Assembly (NCBI RefSeq): GCF_019966595.1
Contig: NZ_JAINFJ010000011.1
Span: forward strand, 1 to 64,000
DNA from: Oricola indica
Lineage (GTDB): Bacteria; Pseudomonadota; Alphaproteobacteria; Rhizobiales; Rhizobiaceae
DNA length: 64,000 bases
Direction of reading: 5' to 3'
Positions 18,005 to 27,208 of the stretch are shown piece by piece. Under the pieces are notes generated by a model. It made no database searches and had not been told where the DNA came from. It saw only the letters and a list, made by a program, of their open reading frames with translations. A program made the translations under genes and the position numbers. The stretch's first letter is position 1. Each line of letters begins with the position of its first letter.

Positions 18005-18481
18005 ATGAAAAACGACCTCCGCAACAGCCTGGGCTTCCTGCTGCATGACGCGCAGCGGCTTCTGCACAAGCATTTCGAGGCGCGCGGACAGGAATACGGC
18101 CTGTCCTCGGCGCAATGGCGGCTGCTCGTGTTCCTCGTCAAGGAGGACGGCGCGGCGCAGGCGAGACTCGCCGAACTGCTCGAGATCGAGCCGATCAGCG
18201 TCTCGCGGCTGATCGACCGCATGGAGGAAGGCGGCTGGGTGGAACGGCGCGCCGACGCCAATGACAGGCGCGTGCGCATGGTTTTCGCCACCAGCAAGGC
18301 GCGCGACGCCTTCGAGAAGGTCAAGAGCGTCGCGTCGGATCTCTACGAGATCGCGCTTGCCGGGCTGTCGCCAGCCGAGCGCGAGACGCTGATGCACGCA
18401 TTGAGAACGGTTTGCGACAACCTGTCGGACGGCAAGGGCGCCTGCGACGGGACGCAAAGAGGGACAGGAAGCGCAGGATGA
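18005..18481 (+). CDS. MarR-family transcriptional regulator
   Basis: A 158-residue winged-helix repressor. The N-terminal helix LGFLLHDAQRLLHKHFEAR is followed by LSSAQWRLLVFLVKEDGAAQ, the recognition region LAELLEIEPISVSRLIDRME and the wing VERRADANDRRVRMVFATSKA. Such proteins release DNA on binding phenolic or amphipathic compounds. Its stop overlaps the ATG of the emrA-like gene (ATGA), so it is the first gene of the emrAB-type unit and likely controls it and itself. The transcript appears nearly leaderless. Confidence 0.93.
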   Translation: MKNDLRNSLGFLLHDAQRLLHKHFEARGQEYGLSSAQWRLLVFLVKEDGAAQARLAELLEIEPISVSRLIDRMEEGGWVERRADANDRRVRMVFATSKARDAFEKVKSVASDLYEIALAGLSPAERETLMHALRTVCDNLSDGKGACDGTQRGTGSAG

Positions 18482-19608
18482 ACGCGATCACCAAGACCGA
18501 GGAAAAGACGGCGGAAGCCACGAGCGACGCCTGGGACAGGCAGGACGCCGAAACGAAGACGAAGCGCAAGACCGGTCGCAACGCGCTGATGCTGGCGCTG
18601 CCGGTCGCGCTGGTCGCCATTGGCGGCTATGTCTGGGTGACTGGCGGGCGCTACCAGGAAACGGAAAACGCGTATCTGCAGCAGCCCAAGGTTTCGATCT
18701 CGGCGGAAGCCTCCGGTCGGGTGGTCGAAACCCATGTCACGGACAATGGCGCGGTGAAGAAGGGCGACGTGCTGTTCGTCATCGACCCCGAGCCCTATCG
18801 CATCGCGCTGGAACAGGCCGAGGCCTCGCTCGCCGCGGCGCGGCTGAGCGTTGGGCAGTTGCGCGCGACCTACAGCCAGGCTGTCACCAAGCAGAAGGCG
18901 GCGCAGAACGACGTCGATTACTACCAGGCCGAACTCGACCGCCAGAACACGCTGGCGACCAAGGGCATCGCGACCAAGGCCGCGCTGGACGAAACCCGGC
19001 GCAACCTGACGGCGGCGCAGGACGCTCTGGCCTCGGCGAACGAGGCCGTGTTCGGCGCGCTGGCGGCGCTCGGCGGCGATGCCGACATCGCGACCGACGA
19101 CCATCCGACCGTCAAGGCGGCGCAGGCGGCGCGTGAAAAGGCGGCCTATTCGCTGAAGCAGACCACCGTCACAGCGCCCGCCGACGGCGTTCTGGCGCAG
19201 GCCTCCTCATTCCAGGCGGGCCAGCTGGTTTCCGCCGGGACAGCGCTGTTCTCGCTGGTCGAAAACGACAGAAGCTGGGTCGAGGCGAATTTCAAGGAAA
19301 CGCAACTAACCCACATGAAGGCCGGACAGGTGGCGGAGATCACCTTCGACACCTTTCCCGGCCAGCCGATCAAGGCGACGGTCGAGAGCATCGGCGCGGG
19401 CACGGGCTCGGAATTCACGCTGATCCCGGCGCAGAACGCGACCGGCAACTGGGTGAAGGTCTCGCAGCGCATCCCCGTGCGCCTGACGGTCGAGGACGCC
19501 GGCATGGCGCTTCGAACCGGCATGAGCGCGACCGTCGCAGTCGATACCGGCAAGAGCCGCGGCCTGCCCGACTTCTTCGGCACGTCGACGGCGAAAGCCG
19601 CGGAATAA
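18478..19608 (+). CDS. emrA: EmrA-like periplasmic adaptor (HlyD family)
   Basis: A 376-residue membrane fusion protein: a cytoplasmic N-terminus of about 37 residues, one helix (ALMLALPVALVAIGGYVWV), a lipoyl half-motif ISAEASGRVVETHVTDNGAVKKG, a helical hairpin (about residues 95-200), and the second half-motif TVTAPADGVLAQ. It joins the inner-membrane MFS exporter to an outer-membrane channel not encoded here. It overlaps marR by four bases and is followed by an MFS gene after 112 bases containing a GC-rich hairpin. Confidence 0.9.
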   Translation: MNAITKTEEKTAEATSDAWDRQDAETKTKRKTGRNALMLALPVALVAIGGYVWVTGGRYQETENAYLQQPKVSISAEASGRVVETHVTDNGAVKKGDVLFVIDPEPYRIALEQAEASLAAARLSVGQLRATYSQAVTKQKAAQNDVDYYQAELDRQNTLATKGIATKAALDETRRNLTAAQDALASANEAVFGALAALGGDADIATDDHPTVKAAQAAREKAAYSLKQTTVTAPADGVLAQASSFQAGQLVSAGTALFSLVENDRSWVEANFKETQLTHMKAGQVAEITFDTFPGQPIKATVESIGAGTGSEFTLIPAQNATGNWVKVSQRIPVRLTVEDAGMALRTGMSATVAVDTGKSRGLPDFFGTSTAKAAE

Positions 19609-19613
19609 CCATT

Positions 19614-19640
19614 CCGGCGGGCGCGAACGCGCCCGTCCGG
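19614..19640 (+). other. GC-rich hairpin between emrA- and emrB-like genes
   Basis: GGCGGGCGCG (19616-19625) pairs with CGCGCCCGTCC (19628-19638), with one bulged T and a two-base loop. No T-run follows, so it more likely tunes or stabilises the message than terminates it. Confidence 0.5.
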
Positions 19641-19720
19641 TCAACTCTCCGGTCCGTCCGTTCAGCGCCCACTGACCTCCCCCCAAGGAAGCGGGCGGGC
19701 CGGAGACCCATGGATAGACA

Positions 19721-21262
19721 ATGACACAGGCCGCCACACCGAAGCCGGAAGACATACCGCATCGCGGGCTGATCACGATCGCCATCATGCTGGCGACGAT
19801 CATGCAGGTGCTCGACACGACGATCGCCAATGTGGCGCTGCCGTCGATGACCGGCGATCTCGGCGCGTCGCGCGACACGATCACCTGGGTCCTGACCTCC
19901 TATATCGTCGCGGCCGCGATCATGACGCCGGTCACCGGCTGGCTGTCGGACCGACTGGGCTCGCGCGAGCTGTTCCTGATCACCATCGTCGGCTTCACCG
20001 TGACGTCGATGGCCTGCGGGCTGTCATGGAACCTGGAATCGATGGTCACATTCCGGGTGATGCAGGGCCTGTTCGGCGCGGCAATCGTGCCGATGTCGCA
20101 AACCTTTCTTCTCAACATCAACCCGCGCGAGCGCCACGGACAGGCCATGGCGATGTGGGGCGCGGGCATCATGGTCGGCCCGATCATCGGCCCGACACTG
20201 GGCGGATGGCTGACCGAGACGCTGAACTGGCGCTGGGTGTTCTTCATCAACCTGCCGGTCGGCATTCTCGCCTTTCTGGGCTCCGCCGCCTATTTGCCGA
20301 AAGTGCCGAGCCGGCCGCGCGGATTCGACTTCTTCGGCTTCGCCATGCTGTCGCTCGGCGTCGGCGCGCTGCAACTGATGCTCGACCGCGGCGGAGAGGT
20401 GGACTGGTTCGCCTCGCCCGAGATCTGGATTGAACTCGGCCTCGCGCTGACCGGTTTCTGGGTGTTCACCATCCATCTCCTGACCAACACGGACACCTTC
20501 ATCGATCCGACGATCTTCCGCGACCGGAATTTCGTGACCGGACTTGTCTTCATCTTCGTCGTCGGGGTGATCCTGCTGGCCAGCCTCGCCCTGCTGCCGC
20601 CGATGCTCGCCAATCTGTTCGACCACTCGACCATCCTGACCGGGCTCGTCATGGCGCCGCGCGGCGTGGGCACGATGATCTCGATGCTGGTGGTCGGCCG
20701 GCTGGTGCGCGTCGTCGATGCGCGGGCGCTGGTCGTGACCGGCCTTCTCCTGACCAGCTGGTCGCTGCACATGATGACCGGCTTCACGCCGCAGATGAAT
20801 GACGACTTGATCATCTGGTCGGGGGTGATCCAGGGGCTGGGCCTCGGCCTCGTCTTCGTGCCGCTGTCGACAGTGGCCTTCGCGACGCTTGCGCCGCATC
20901 ACCGCACCGACGCGGCGAGCCTGTTCTCGCTGGTGCGCAATATCGGATCGTCGATCGGCATCTCGATCGTCACCGTGGCGCTGTCGCACAATCTGCAGGT
21001 CAACCACGCCGAACTGTCGACGGCGATCTCGCCCTACAATCCGGCGCTCGACGCGCTGTCGCCGGCGGCGCGCGCCGGCGATCCGACGATGCTCACGATC
21101 CTCGACGGGCTGGTGAACCAGCAGGCGCTGATGATCTCTTATGTCGACGATTTCTACCTGATGATGATCGTCACGCTGGCCGCCATCCCGCTGGCGCTGC
21201 TGCTACGCAAGCCGAAAACGGCCCCCGCCGCCGGAGCGCCCGCCGCCGCGCATGCCGAGTGA
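19721..21262 (+). CDS. emrB: EmrB/QacA-type MFS drug exporter (DHA2, 14 helices)
   Basis: A 513-residue drug:H+ antiporter of the DHA2 family. The conserved motif LDTTIANVALPSM is in the first helix, WVLTSYIVAAAIMTPVTGWLSD follows (motif A region), and GAGIMVGPIIGPTLGGWLTE is motif C of exporters. About 14 helices are seen. It would pump hydrophobic compounds outward together with the EmrA-like adaptor just upstream. An unusual C-terminal tail rich in Ala and Pro follows the last helix. Confidence 0.93.
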   Translation: MTQAATPKPEDIPHRGLITIAIMLATIMQVLDTTIANVALPSMTGDLGASRDTITWVLTSYIVAAAIMTPVTGWLSDRLGSRELFLITIVGFTVTSMACGLSWNLESMVTFRVMQGLFGAAIVPMSQTFLLNINPRERHGQAMAMWGAGIMVGPIIGPTLGGWLTETLNWRWVFFINLPVGILAFLGSAAYLPKVPSRPRGFDFFGFAMLSLGVGALQLMLDRGGEVDWFASPEIWIELGLALTGFWVFTIHLLTNTDTFIDPTIFRDRNFVTGLVFIFVVGVILLASLALLPPMLANLFDHSTILTGLVMAPRGVGTMISMLVVGRLVRVVDARALVVTGLLLTSWSLHMMTGFTPQMNDDLIIWSGVIQGLGLGLVFVPLSTVAFATLAPHHRTDAASLFSLVRNIGSSIGISIVTVALSHNLQVNHAELSTAISPYNPALDALSPAARAGDPTMLTILDGLVNQQALMISYVDDFYLMMIVTLAAIPLALLLRKPKTAPAAGAPAAAHAE

Positions 21263-21344
21263 GGCCTGACGCGTTCTCCCGTCACGAAACCGTGCTATGG
21301 CGCGCGCAATCATGACGACAGGCAGGTGAAAGAGGACGCGACCC

Positions 21345-21947
21345 GTGAACAGCGAGGACAGGAAGCCCGGCAGGATCATCTTTCTGCATGGCGCATCGAG
21401 CAGCGGCAAATCGACGCTCGCGCGTGCATTGCAAGCAGCGATCGACGAGCCGTTCCTTCATCTGTCGATCGATCATCTTCGCGATTCGGGCGTATTGCCG
21501 CTCGCCCGATTCAAGAACAAGGATTTCGACTGGCGCGACGCGCGCGCGCCGTTCTTTGCCGGATTCCATCGCGCACTCGCGGCCTTTGCCGGGGCAGGCA
21601 ACAATCTGATCGTAGAGCATATCATCGACACGCCGGGCTGGCTGGAGGACCTGGCATCGCTGTTCGCGCCGTTCGATGTCTTCTTTATCGGGCTGCATTG
21701 CGACCGCGATGAACTGATTGCCAGAGAACTGGCGCGTGGCGACCGACCGGTCGGAAGCGCGGCGAAAGACCACGACACGATCCATCTGGGCCTTCACTAC
21801 GATCTGGACCTGCACAGCAAGGATGGTGTCGAGGCCAATGTGCAGAGGCTTCTCGCATCCTGGCATGCCCGCTCACCACAGTCCGCTCTTCGCAAACTGG
21901 CCGAAGCGCGCGGAAAGAAGGACGATAGCCGGATGACAAATCCTTAA
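21345..21947 (+). CDS. chloramphenicol phosphotransferase-like kinase
   Basis: A 200-residue P-loop kinase starting at GTG 21345. The Walker A motif is HGASSSGKSTLARAL, and the family features LSIDHLRD (substrate-binding Asp), GAGNNLIVEHIIDTPGWLEDL, GLHCDRDELIARELARGDR and HYDLDLHSKDGVE are all present. Chloramphenicol 3-O-phosphotransferase of Streptomyces is the characterised member; many homologues have unknown substrates. Its position between EmrAB- and MacAB-type exporters fits a detoxification role, but this is context only. Confidence 0.8.
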   Translation: MNSEDRKPGRIIFLHGASSSGKSTLARALQAAIDEPFLHLSIDHLRDSGVLPLARFKNKDFDWRDARAPFFAGFHRALAAFAGAGNNLIVEHIIDTPGWLEDLASLFAPFDVFFIGLHCDRDELIARELARGDRPVGSAAKDHDTIHLGLHYDLDLHSKDGVEANVQRLLASWHARSPQSALRKLAEARGKKDDSRMTNP

Positions 21948-22061
21948 CTTGAAAACCCGGCGCGAATGGCGACGTAAGAGTTGACCGATATCAACGTGAA
22001 ACGCTCGAAAGCGATCCAGCTTCACGACACGCCGCAGCATCGCCGAGGAAGAAGAAGCACC

Positions 22062-23324
22062 ATGCCCGACAAGACCAGTATCGAAGCCATTGCGCGCAAG
22101 AAGGGCGGCGGCGGATTCTCGCGCGCATGGATATGGGTGGCAGCGGCCGTCGTCGTCGCGGGCGGCGCCTGGTACTGGTTCGGACAGGACAACGAGACGC
22201 GCGACGTGCGCTACATGACGCAGCCTGCGGCAATCAACGACATCATCGTCACCGTGACGGCGACCGGCACGGTCGAGCCGATCAACACGGTGGAAATCTC
22301 CAGCGAGCTGTCGGGCACGGTTCGCGCCGTCAACGCCGACTACAATGACGAGGTCAAGACCGGCGACGTGCTGGCGACGCTCGACACGGACAAGCTGGAA
22401 GCGAATGTCGAACATGCAACGGCGAGCGTGACCGCGGCCAAGGCCAATCTCGTCGAGGCCGAGGTGACGCTGGAAGAGAAGAAAAACGCCTATGACCGGG
22501 CGGTGCAGCTTTCCGAACAGGGCATTTCCTCGCAGGAAACCCTGCTGGCGAACAAGGCCGGCTATGAACGCGCCGTGGCGACGCTCGATACCGCGAAGGC
22601 GAATGTGAAAGTGGCCGAGGCCGACCTGAGACTCGCCAGGACGGACCTCGACAAGGCCTGCATCTGCTCGCCGATCGACGGCATCGTGCTCGACCGGGCG
22701 GTGGAGGTCGGCCAGATCGTCGCCGCCTCGCTGTCGGCTCCGGTGCTGTTCACGCTGGCCGAAGACCTGACACACATGAACCTGACCGTCGACATCGACG
22801 AGGCCGATATCGGCCAGGTCGGCGTCGGCAATTCCGCGACATTCACGGTCGAGGCCTATCAGGGACAGGATTTCGAAGCCGAGATCACGCAGTTGCGTTT
22901 CGCGCCGGAAACGGTCGACGGCGTCGTCACCTACAAGGGCATTCTCGACGTCACCAACGAGAACCTGCTGCTGCGCCCGGGCATGACGGCCACAGCCGAA
23001 ATCACCGTCGCCGAACTCAACAATGTGCTGACGGTACCGAACGCGGCGCTGCGCTTCGCGCCGCCCGTGCAGAGGGACGACGCCAGCGGCGGAAGTTCGG
23101 GCCTCCTGGGCATGCTGATGCCGCGCCGTCCGGGCGGCGGCAGCAGCGCGGGCGGCGGGGCTCCCGACGCCGACGGGATGCGCTCGATCTGGGTGCTGCG
23201 CGACGGCGAACCGGTTGAAGCTAAGGTACGCACCGGCGCCAGCGACGGCTCGCACACGCAGATCGTCGAGGGCGGGCTGTCGGAGGGCGATCCGGTCATC
23301 ACCTCGATGGATAGCGGGCAATGA
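22062..23324 (+). CDS. macA: MacA-like periplasmic adaptor
   Basis: A 420-residue HlyD/RND-type adaptor with helix AWIWVAAAVVVAGGAWYWF, the lipoyl half VEISSELSGTVRAVNADYND, a helical hairpin (about residues 95-180), and the matching half CICSPIDGIVLDRAVEVGQ. A Gly/Ser-rich linker (about residues 345-365) precedes the last beta domain. ATG 22062 is chosen over TTG 21981 because the purine-rich GAGGAAGAAGAAG precedes it. It overlaps the ABC ATPase gene by four bases, forming a MacA-MacB-type unit for exporting a peptide or antibiotic. The outer-membrane partner is not in view. Confidence 0.92.
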   Translation: MPDKTSIEAIARKKGGGGFSRAWIWVAAAVVVAGGAWYWFGQDNETRDVRYMTQPAAINDIIVTVTATGTVEPINTVEISSELSGTVRAVNADYNDEVKTGDVLATLDTDKLEANVEHATASVTAAKANLVEAEVTLEEKKNAYDRAVQLSEQGISSQETLLANKAGYERAVATLDTAKANVKVAEADLRLARTDLDKACICSPIDGIVLDRAVEVGQIVAASLSAPVLFTLAEDLTHMNLTVDIDEADIGQVGVGNSATFTVEAYQGQDFEAEITQLRFAPETVDGVVTYKGILDVTNENLLLRPGMTATAEITVAELNNVLTVPNAALRFAPPVQRDDASGGSSGLLGMLMPRRPGGGSSAGGGAPDADGMRSIWVLRDGEPVEAKVRTGASDGSHTQIVEGGLSEGDPVITSMDSGQ

Positions 23325-24064
23325 GCGAGGACGTGCAGGCTCCGGTCATCGCGCTGCGCGACGTGAGCCGCGTCTATGGCGAAGGCGAGGCGGCGGTGCG
23401 CGCGCTGCGCGGCGTCGATCTCACGATCGGGCGCGGCGAGTTCGTCGCCATCATGGGGCCAAGCGGCTCGGGCAAATCGACGGCGATGAACATCATCGGC
23501 GCGCTGGATACGCCGACGGGTGGCTCCTATCGCTTCCTCGGCGCGGATGTCGGCGGTTTCGACCGCAACCAGCGCGCGCTGCTCAGGCGCGACTATCTGG
23601 GCTTCGTCTTCCAGGGCTTCAACCTGCTGGCGCGGACGCCGGCGGTGGAGAATGTCGAACTGCCGCTGATCTACAAGGGCGTCGGTCGGGCGGAACGCCG
23701 CGAGCGGGCGATCAACACGCTCAAACGCGTTGGTCTCGGGCACAGGCTCGACAAGGAGCCGTCGCAGCTTTCGGGCGGCGAACAGCAGCGCGTCGCGATC
23801 GCGCGCGCCATCGCGTCGGAGCCGGAAGTGCTTCTGGCCGACGAGCCAACCGGCAACCTCGACACGGCGCGCTCGGTGGAGATCATGAAGCTGATCTCGC
23901 GCCTCAACGACGAGGAAGGGCTGACCGTCATCATGGTCACGCATGAGCCGGACATGGCCGAATACGCAAAGCGCATCGTCCAGTTCAAGGACGGGCTGAT
24001 CGAGGCCGACGCGCCGAACGACACCATCCGCAAGCCGGACATGGAGCAGCCCGATGTTCGCTGA
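23321..24064 (+). CDS. MacB/LolD-type ABC transporter ATPase
   Basis: A 247-residue ABC ATPase. Walker A is GPSGSGKST, the signature is LSGGEQQRVAIARAI, Walker B is EVLLADEPTGNLD, and the switch His lies in MVTHEPDMA. It belongs to the type VII (MacB/LolD) group by the pattern FVFQGFNLL. It drives the mechanotransmission permease encoded next, with which it overlaps by 11 bases, and it overlaps the adaptor gene by four. In E. coli these two parts are fused as MacB; here they are separate. Confidence 0.95.
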   Translation: MSEDVQAPVIALRDVSRVYGEGEAAVRALRGVDLTIGRGEFVAIMGPSGSGKSTAMNIIGALDTPTGGSYRFLGADVGGFDRNQRALLRRDYLGFVFQGFNLLARTPAVENVELPLIYKGVGRAERRERAINTLKRVGLGHRLDKEPSQLSGGEQQRVAIARAIASEPEVLLADEPTGNLDTARSVEIMKLISRLNDEEGLTVIMVTHEPDMAEYAKRIVQFKDGLIEADAPNDTIRKPDMEQPDVR

Positions 24065-25262
24065 AACCGTGCGGCAGGCGCTGCAGGCCATCCTGCGCAA
24101 CGCGATGCGGTCCTTCCTGACGATCCTGGGCGTCATCATCGGCGTCGCCGCCGTCATCACCATGGTGACGATCGGACGGGGTTCGTCCGACAAGATCGAG
24201 GCCGATGTCTCGAAACTGGGCACCAATCTGCTGATCATCCGCCGCGGCGCCGGCATGGGCCCGCCATCGGCGGGGCGCTCCGCGCCGAGCTTCACGCTCA
24301 AGGATGTCGAGGCGATCAAGGCACAGATACCGGGTGTTCTCGCCGCCGCGCCCTCGAACACCTCCTCGGTCACGCTGATCTATGGCAACGAGAACCACCA
24401 GACGACCGTGACCGGAACCGACAACGATTTCCTGATCGCGCGCGACTGGGACATCGCTCTCGGGCGCGAATTCTTCTCCAGCGAGGTTTCCGGTGGCAAG
24501 ACCGTTTGCATCCTCGGCGCGACGGCGCGCAGGAAGCTGTTCGGCGGCGGCGACCCGGTCGACCAGACGCTGCGGACGGAGAAATTCTCCTGCAAGGTGA
24601 TCGGCGTCCTCGAGGCGAAAGGCGCGTCGAGCTTCGGCCAGGACCAGGACGACACCGTGCTGATGCCGATCAAGGCCTTCATGCGGCGCATCGCAGGCGA
24701 CCAGGACGTCTCCTCGATCTATGTCGCGGCGCGGCCCGGCGCCTCGACCGACAAGGTGAAATCGGATATCGACGCGCTGCTGCGCGAGCGCAGGCGCATC
24801 GAGCCGGGCGAGGAAGACAATTTCTCGGTGATGGACACGAAGGAAATCGCGTCCATGCTGACCAGCGTGACCGGCGTGATGACGGGTCTGCTTTCGGCGG
24901 TCGCCGGCGTGAGCCTGCTCGTGGGCGGCATCGGCATCATGAACATCATGCTGGTCTCGGTGACGGAGCGCACGCGCGAAATCGGCATCAGGCTGGCCAT
25001 CGGGGCGACGGAACGCCAGGTGCTGACACAGTTCCTCGTCGAGGCGATCGTATTGTCTCTCATCGGCGGACTGATCGGCATCGGGCTCGGGCTGGTTCTT
25101 GGCTATGTCGGTTCGAACTATATGAGGATCCCGTTCTCGCCGGACTGGACGATCACCATCATCGCCTTTGTCTTCTCGGCCTTTATCGGGATCGTGTTCG
25201 GCTTTTTCCCGGCGCGGCGGGCGGCGCGGCTCGATCCCATCGAGGCGCTGCGGCACGAATAG
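24054..25262 (+). CDS. MacB-type (FtsX-like) ABC permease
   Basis: A 402-residue permease with the four-helix MacB architecture: an N-terminal helix (MRSFLTILGVIIGVAAVITM), a large periplasmic MacB_PCD domain (about residues 45-270), and three C-terminal helices forming the FtsX domain (SLLVGGIGIMNIMLVSVTER, REIGIRLAIGATE, then two hydrophobic segments and FPARRAARLDPIEALRHE). These last motifs are strongly conserved. It completes the MacA-ATPase-permease operon. Confidence 0.95.
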   Translation: MFAETVRQALQAILRNAMRSFLTILGVIIGVAAVITMVTIGRGSSDKIEADVSKLGTNLLIIRRGAGMGPPSAGRSAPSFTLKDVEAIKAQIPGVLAAAPSNTSSVTLIYGNENHQTTVTGTDNDFLIARDWDIALGREFFSSEVSGGKTVCILGATARRKLFGGGDPVDQTLRTEKFSCKVIGVLEAKGASSFGQDQDDTVLMPIKAFMRRIAGDQDVSSIYVAARPGASTDKVKSDIDALLRERRRIEPGEEDNFSVMDTKEIASMLTSVTGVMTGLLSAVAGVSLLVGGIGIMNIMLVSVTERTREIGIRLAIGATERQVLTQFLVEAIVLSLIGGLIGIGLGLVLGYVGSNYMRIPFSPDWTITIIAFVFSAFIGIVFGFFPARRAARLDPIEALRHE

Positions 25263-25345
25263 TCGGCGTTTCGGCCCGCTTGACGAAACGCGGCCGCGGG
25301 TGGACCATCTCCCCGCGCCGTCACACACAAAGAAAAGGATTCGCG

Positions 25346-25510
25346 ATGACCAGAATCATGAAATCCGCTCTCATTGCCGCCGCGCTCATGTCGATTAGCG
25401 GCTGCGCCAACACGATCCAGGGGTTCGGCGCCGATTCCGCGAACGCCGTATCGGCCACCCAGAAGGCGACACAGGCGGTCGGGGCAGCGGCGATCAACGC
25501 GGTACAGTAG
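25346..25510 (+). CDS. entericidin-like small lipoprotein
   Basis: A 54-residue lipoprotein starting at ATG 25346 after AAAAGGA. The signal peptide ends in the lipobox ISGC (Cys at about residue 20), followed by ANTIQGFGADSANAVSATQKA, the pattern of the entericidin EcnA/EcnB family. It would be anchored in the membrane by lipidation. It sits 83 bases after the MacB-type permease and may be a separate unit. Confidence 0.8.
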   Translation: MTRIMKSALIAAALMSISGCANTIQGFGADSANAVSATQKATQAVGAAAINAVQ

Positions 25511-25582
25511 CGCCGCCGGGCCGGCCGGATCGGTCCGCCCGCCTCACCTGGCCCAGTCGCGCCGAACGCCGGGAGGCAGGCA

Positions 25583-26809
25583 ATGCGCGTCATCATTCAG
25601 GCCCTGTTCCTGCTGATTTGGTTTGCCGGCGCGGCAGAGGCGCATTTTTCCGAAGGCGTGAAGCTGCGATCCATTGTCGTGACGCGTGACGGCGACGGCG
25701 TGACCGTCTTCGTGCGGACGCCGGCGCCGCTTCTGTTCGGCGACCTGATCGACGCGGCGCAACGGACCGGCGCGCCACCCGATACCGGCTTCATCTACAG
25801 CCGCGAACGGGCAACGGGGCCGGTCTTCCATCTGTCGCGGGACGCGATCGACGCGGACCCGGAAGGCTTTGCGGCACGGCTCGAAAACGCGCTTGCGTGG
25901 TCGCAGAACGGGCAACCGCTAAGCGCTCGGCTGGCCGGGTTCGTGTTGTACGATTTCCTTCAGGAGACGGCGTTCGACAGCGCACAAACCGCCCGCGCCG
26001 CGATCGACGCCGGCGGCGCGACAACCGACCCGCTGTTCGGCGAAGCGGTGATCGACATGCAGTTGCGGCTTAACGCGCCCGTTCCGGACGGGGCGCTGCA
26101 GGTGGTCTCGGCCCATCCGCCGATGCCGCTGGTGGAAGGGATCTCGGTCGACAATCATATCGTCGACGCGCGTGGCGCAGAGGCAATCGCCTATACGCGG
26201 CCGGGACAACTGGAAGAGCCGGCGACCATCGACGGATCGCTGGCGCGCACAGTCGCGGAATTCGTCAAGCAGGGCGTGCTGCATATCGTCGAGGGGATCG
26301 ACCACGTGTTCCTGGTGGTCTGCCTGGCGCTCGGCATCGGGGCGCGGACGCGGCTTGTGTGGATCGTCACCGCCTTCACGCTCGGCCATTCGGTGACGCT
26401 GATCGCGACCTTTCTCGGCGCGACGCCACAATGGCCGTGGTTCATTCCCGCCGTGGAGACGGCAATCGCGGCGACCGTGCTGTACGCGGCGGCGGCGGCC
26501 TATTTCAGGCGGATGGATTCCGTCGCCGTGATCGCCGGCGTCGGGCTCCTCCACGGTCTCGGCTTTTCCTTCGTGCTCGGGGACATACTCGGCCGCGACG
26601 CCCCGAACCTTATTCCGGCGCTCGCCGCCTTCAATGTCGGCATCGAGATCGGGCAATTGGCGATCATCGCGGTCACGCTCGCCATGGTGGCGATCCTGAC
26701 GCGGCTGTCGCGCGCAGCCACGCCCGTTTTACGCGATGCGGCGCTGGCCGGCATCGCCGCGATGTCGGCGTGGTGGGTGATCGAGAGAGGCGCGGGGTTG
26801 ATCGCCTAG
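25583..26809 (+). CDS. HupE/UreJ-type membrane protein with a periplasmic N-terminal domain
   Basis: A 408-residue protein with a signal peptide (cleavage near AEA-H), an extracytoplasmic domain of about 210 residues, and six or seven helices. The membrane part carries HupE/UreJ motifs: HIVEGIDHVFLVVCLALG, FTLGHSVTLIATFL, GLLHGLGFSF and FNVGIEIGQ. Family members are linked to nickel or cobalt entry, but no hydrogenase or urease gene is in view. The long N-terminal domain marks the HupE/UreJ_2 subgroup, whose substrate is not established. Confidence 0.85.
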   Translation: MRVIIQALFLLIWFAGAAEAHFSEGVKLRSIVVTRDGDGVTVFVRTPAPLLFGDLIDAAQRTGAPPDTGFIYSRERATGPVFHLSRDAIDADPEGFAARLENALAWSQNGQPLSARLAGFVLYDFLQETAFDSAQTARAAIDAGGATTDPLFGEAVIDMQLRLNAPVPDGALQVVSAHPPMPLVEGISVDNHIVDARGAEAIAYTRPGQLEEPATIDGSLARTVAEFVKQGVLHIVEGIDHVFLVVCLALGIGARTRLVWIVTAFTLGHSVTLIATFLGATPQWPWFIPAVETAIAATVLYAAAAAYFRRMDSVAVIAGVGLLHGLGFSFVLGDILGRDAPNLIPALAAFNVGIEIGQLAIIAVTLAMVAILTRLSRAATPVLRDAALAGIAAMSAWWVIERGAGLIA

Positions 26810-26843
26810 CGCATTTCAGGGTGCAAAAGGACCAAAATGCGCT
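26808..26843 (+). terminator. hairpin after the HupE-like gene
   Basis: AGCGCATTT (26808-26816) pairs perfectly with AAATGCGCT (26835-26843); GGT and ACC can also pair inside the loop. There is no clean T-run. It begins at the stop codon and probably ends or protects the transcript. Related GCGCATTT blocks recur near 26868, suggesting a dispersed repeat. Confidence 0.45.
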
Positions 26844-26924
26844 GGCTCTCGCCTTCGGCTCGAACGCGCATTTCGATGCTGATGCTTCAATCCAAACCTG
26901 AATTGCGCTGGCGGCGCCGAAGAA

Positions 26925-27110
26925 TCAGGACTTTGCCTTCTTCGCGCGCTTTCGCGCCGGTGCGGGCTTGGCGGCCGTCTCGACTTCTTCCTGGGCCTCG
27001 GCGTCCAGGCGAAGCTGGCGCAACCGGTCGGTCTTCTTGCGACGGGCCTTTTCTTCGGCCTCGGTGATCGAACGGGCGACGTTGTCGGTGTTCGCCTGCC
27101 GGCTCTCCAT
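26925..27110 (-). CDS. small basic hypothetical protein (61 aa)
   Basis: From ATG 27110 this encodes a highly charged, helix-forming peptide: ARSITEAEEKARRKKTDRLR, then an Ala/Pro/Lys-rich tail ending ARKRAKKAKS. It may bind nucleic acid by charge, but no family is recognised. No clear ribosome site is visible, which lowers confidence. Confidence 0.5.
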   Translation of the reverse strand: MESRQANTDNVARSITEAEEKARRKKTDRLRQLRLDAEAQEEVETAAKPAPARKRAKKAKS

Positions 27111-27208
27111 TCGCGTCGGCTTGAACAGGGTATGCTTGGTGAGATTACTCAGTTTCTTCGCTCCTTGCCGCGCCCTGATCCGCAGGTCCGGTTGAAAAAC
27201 CTTCCCCG

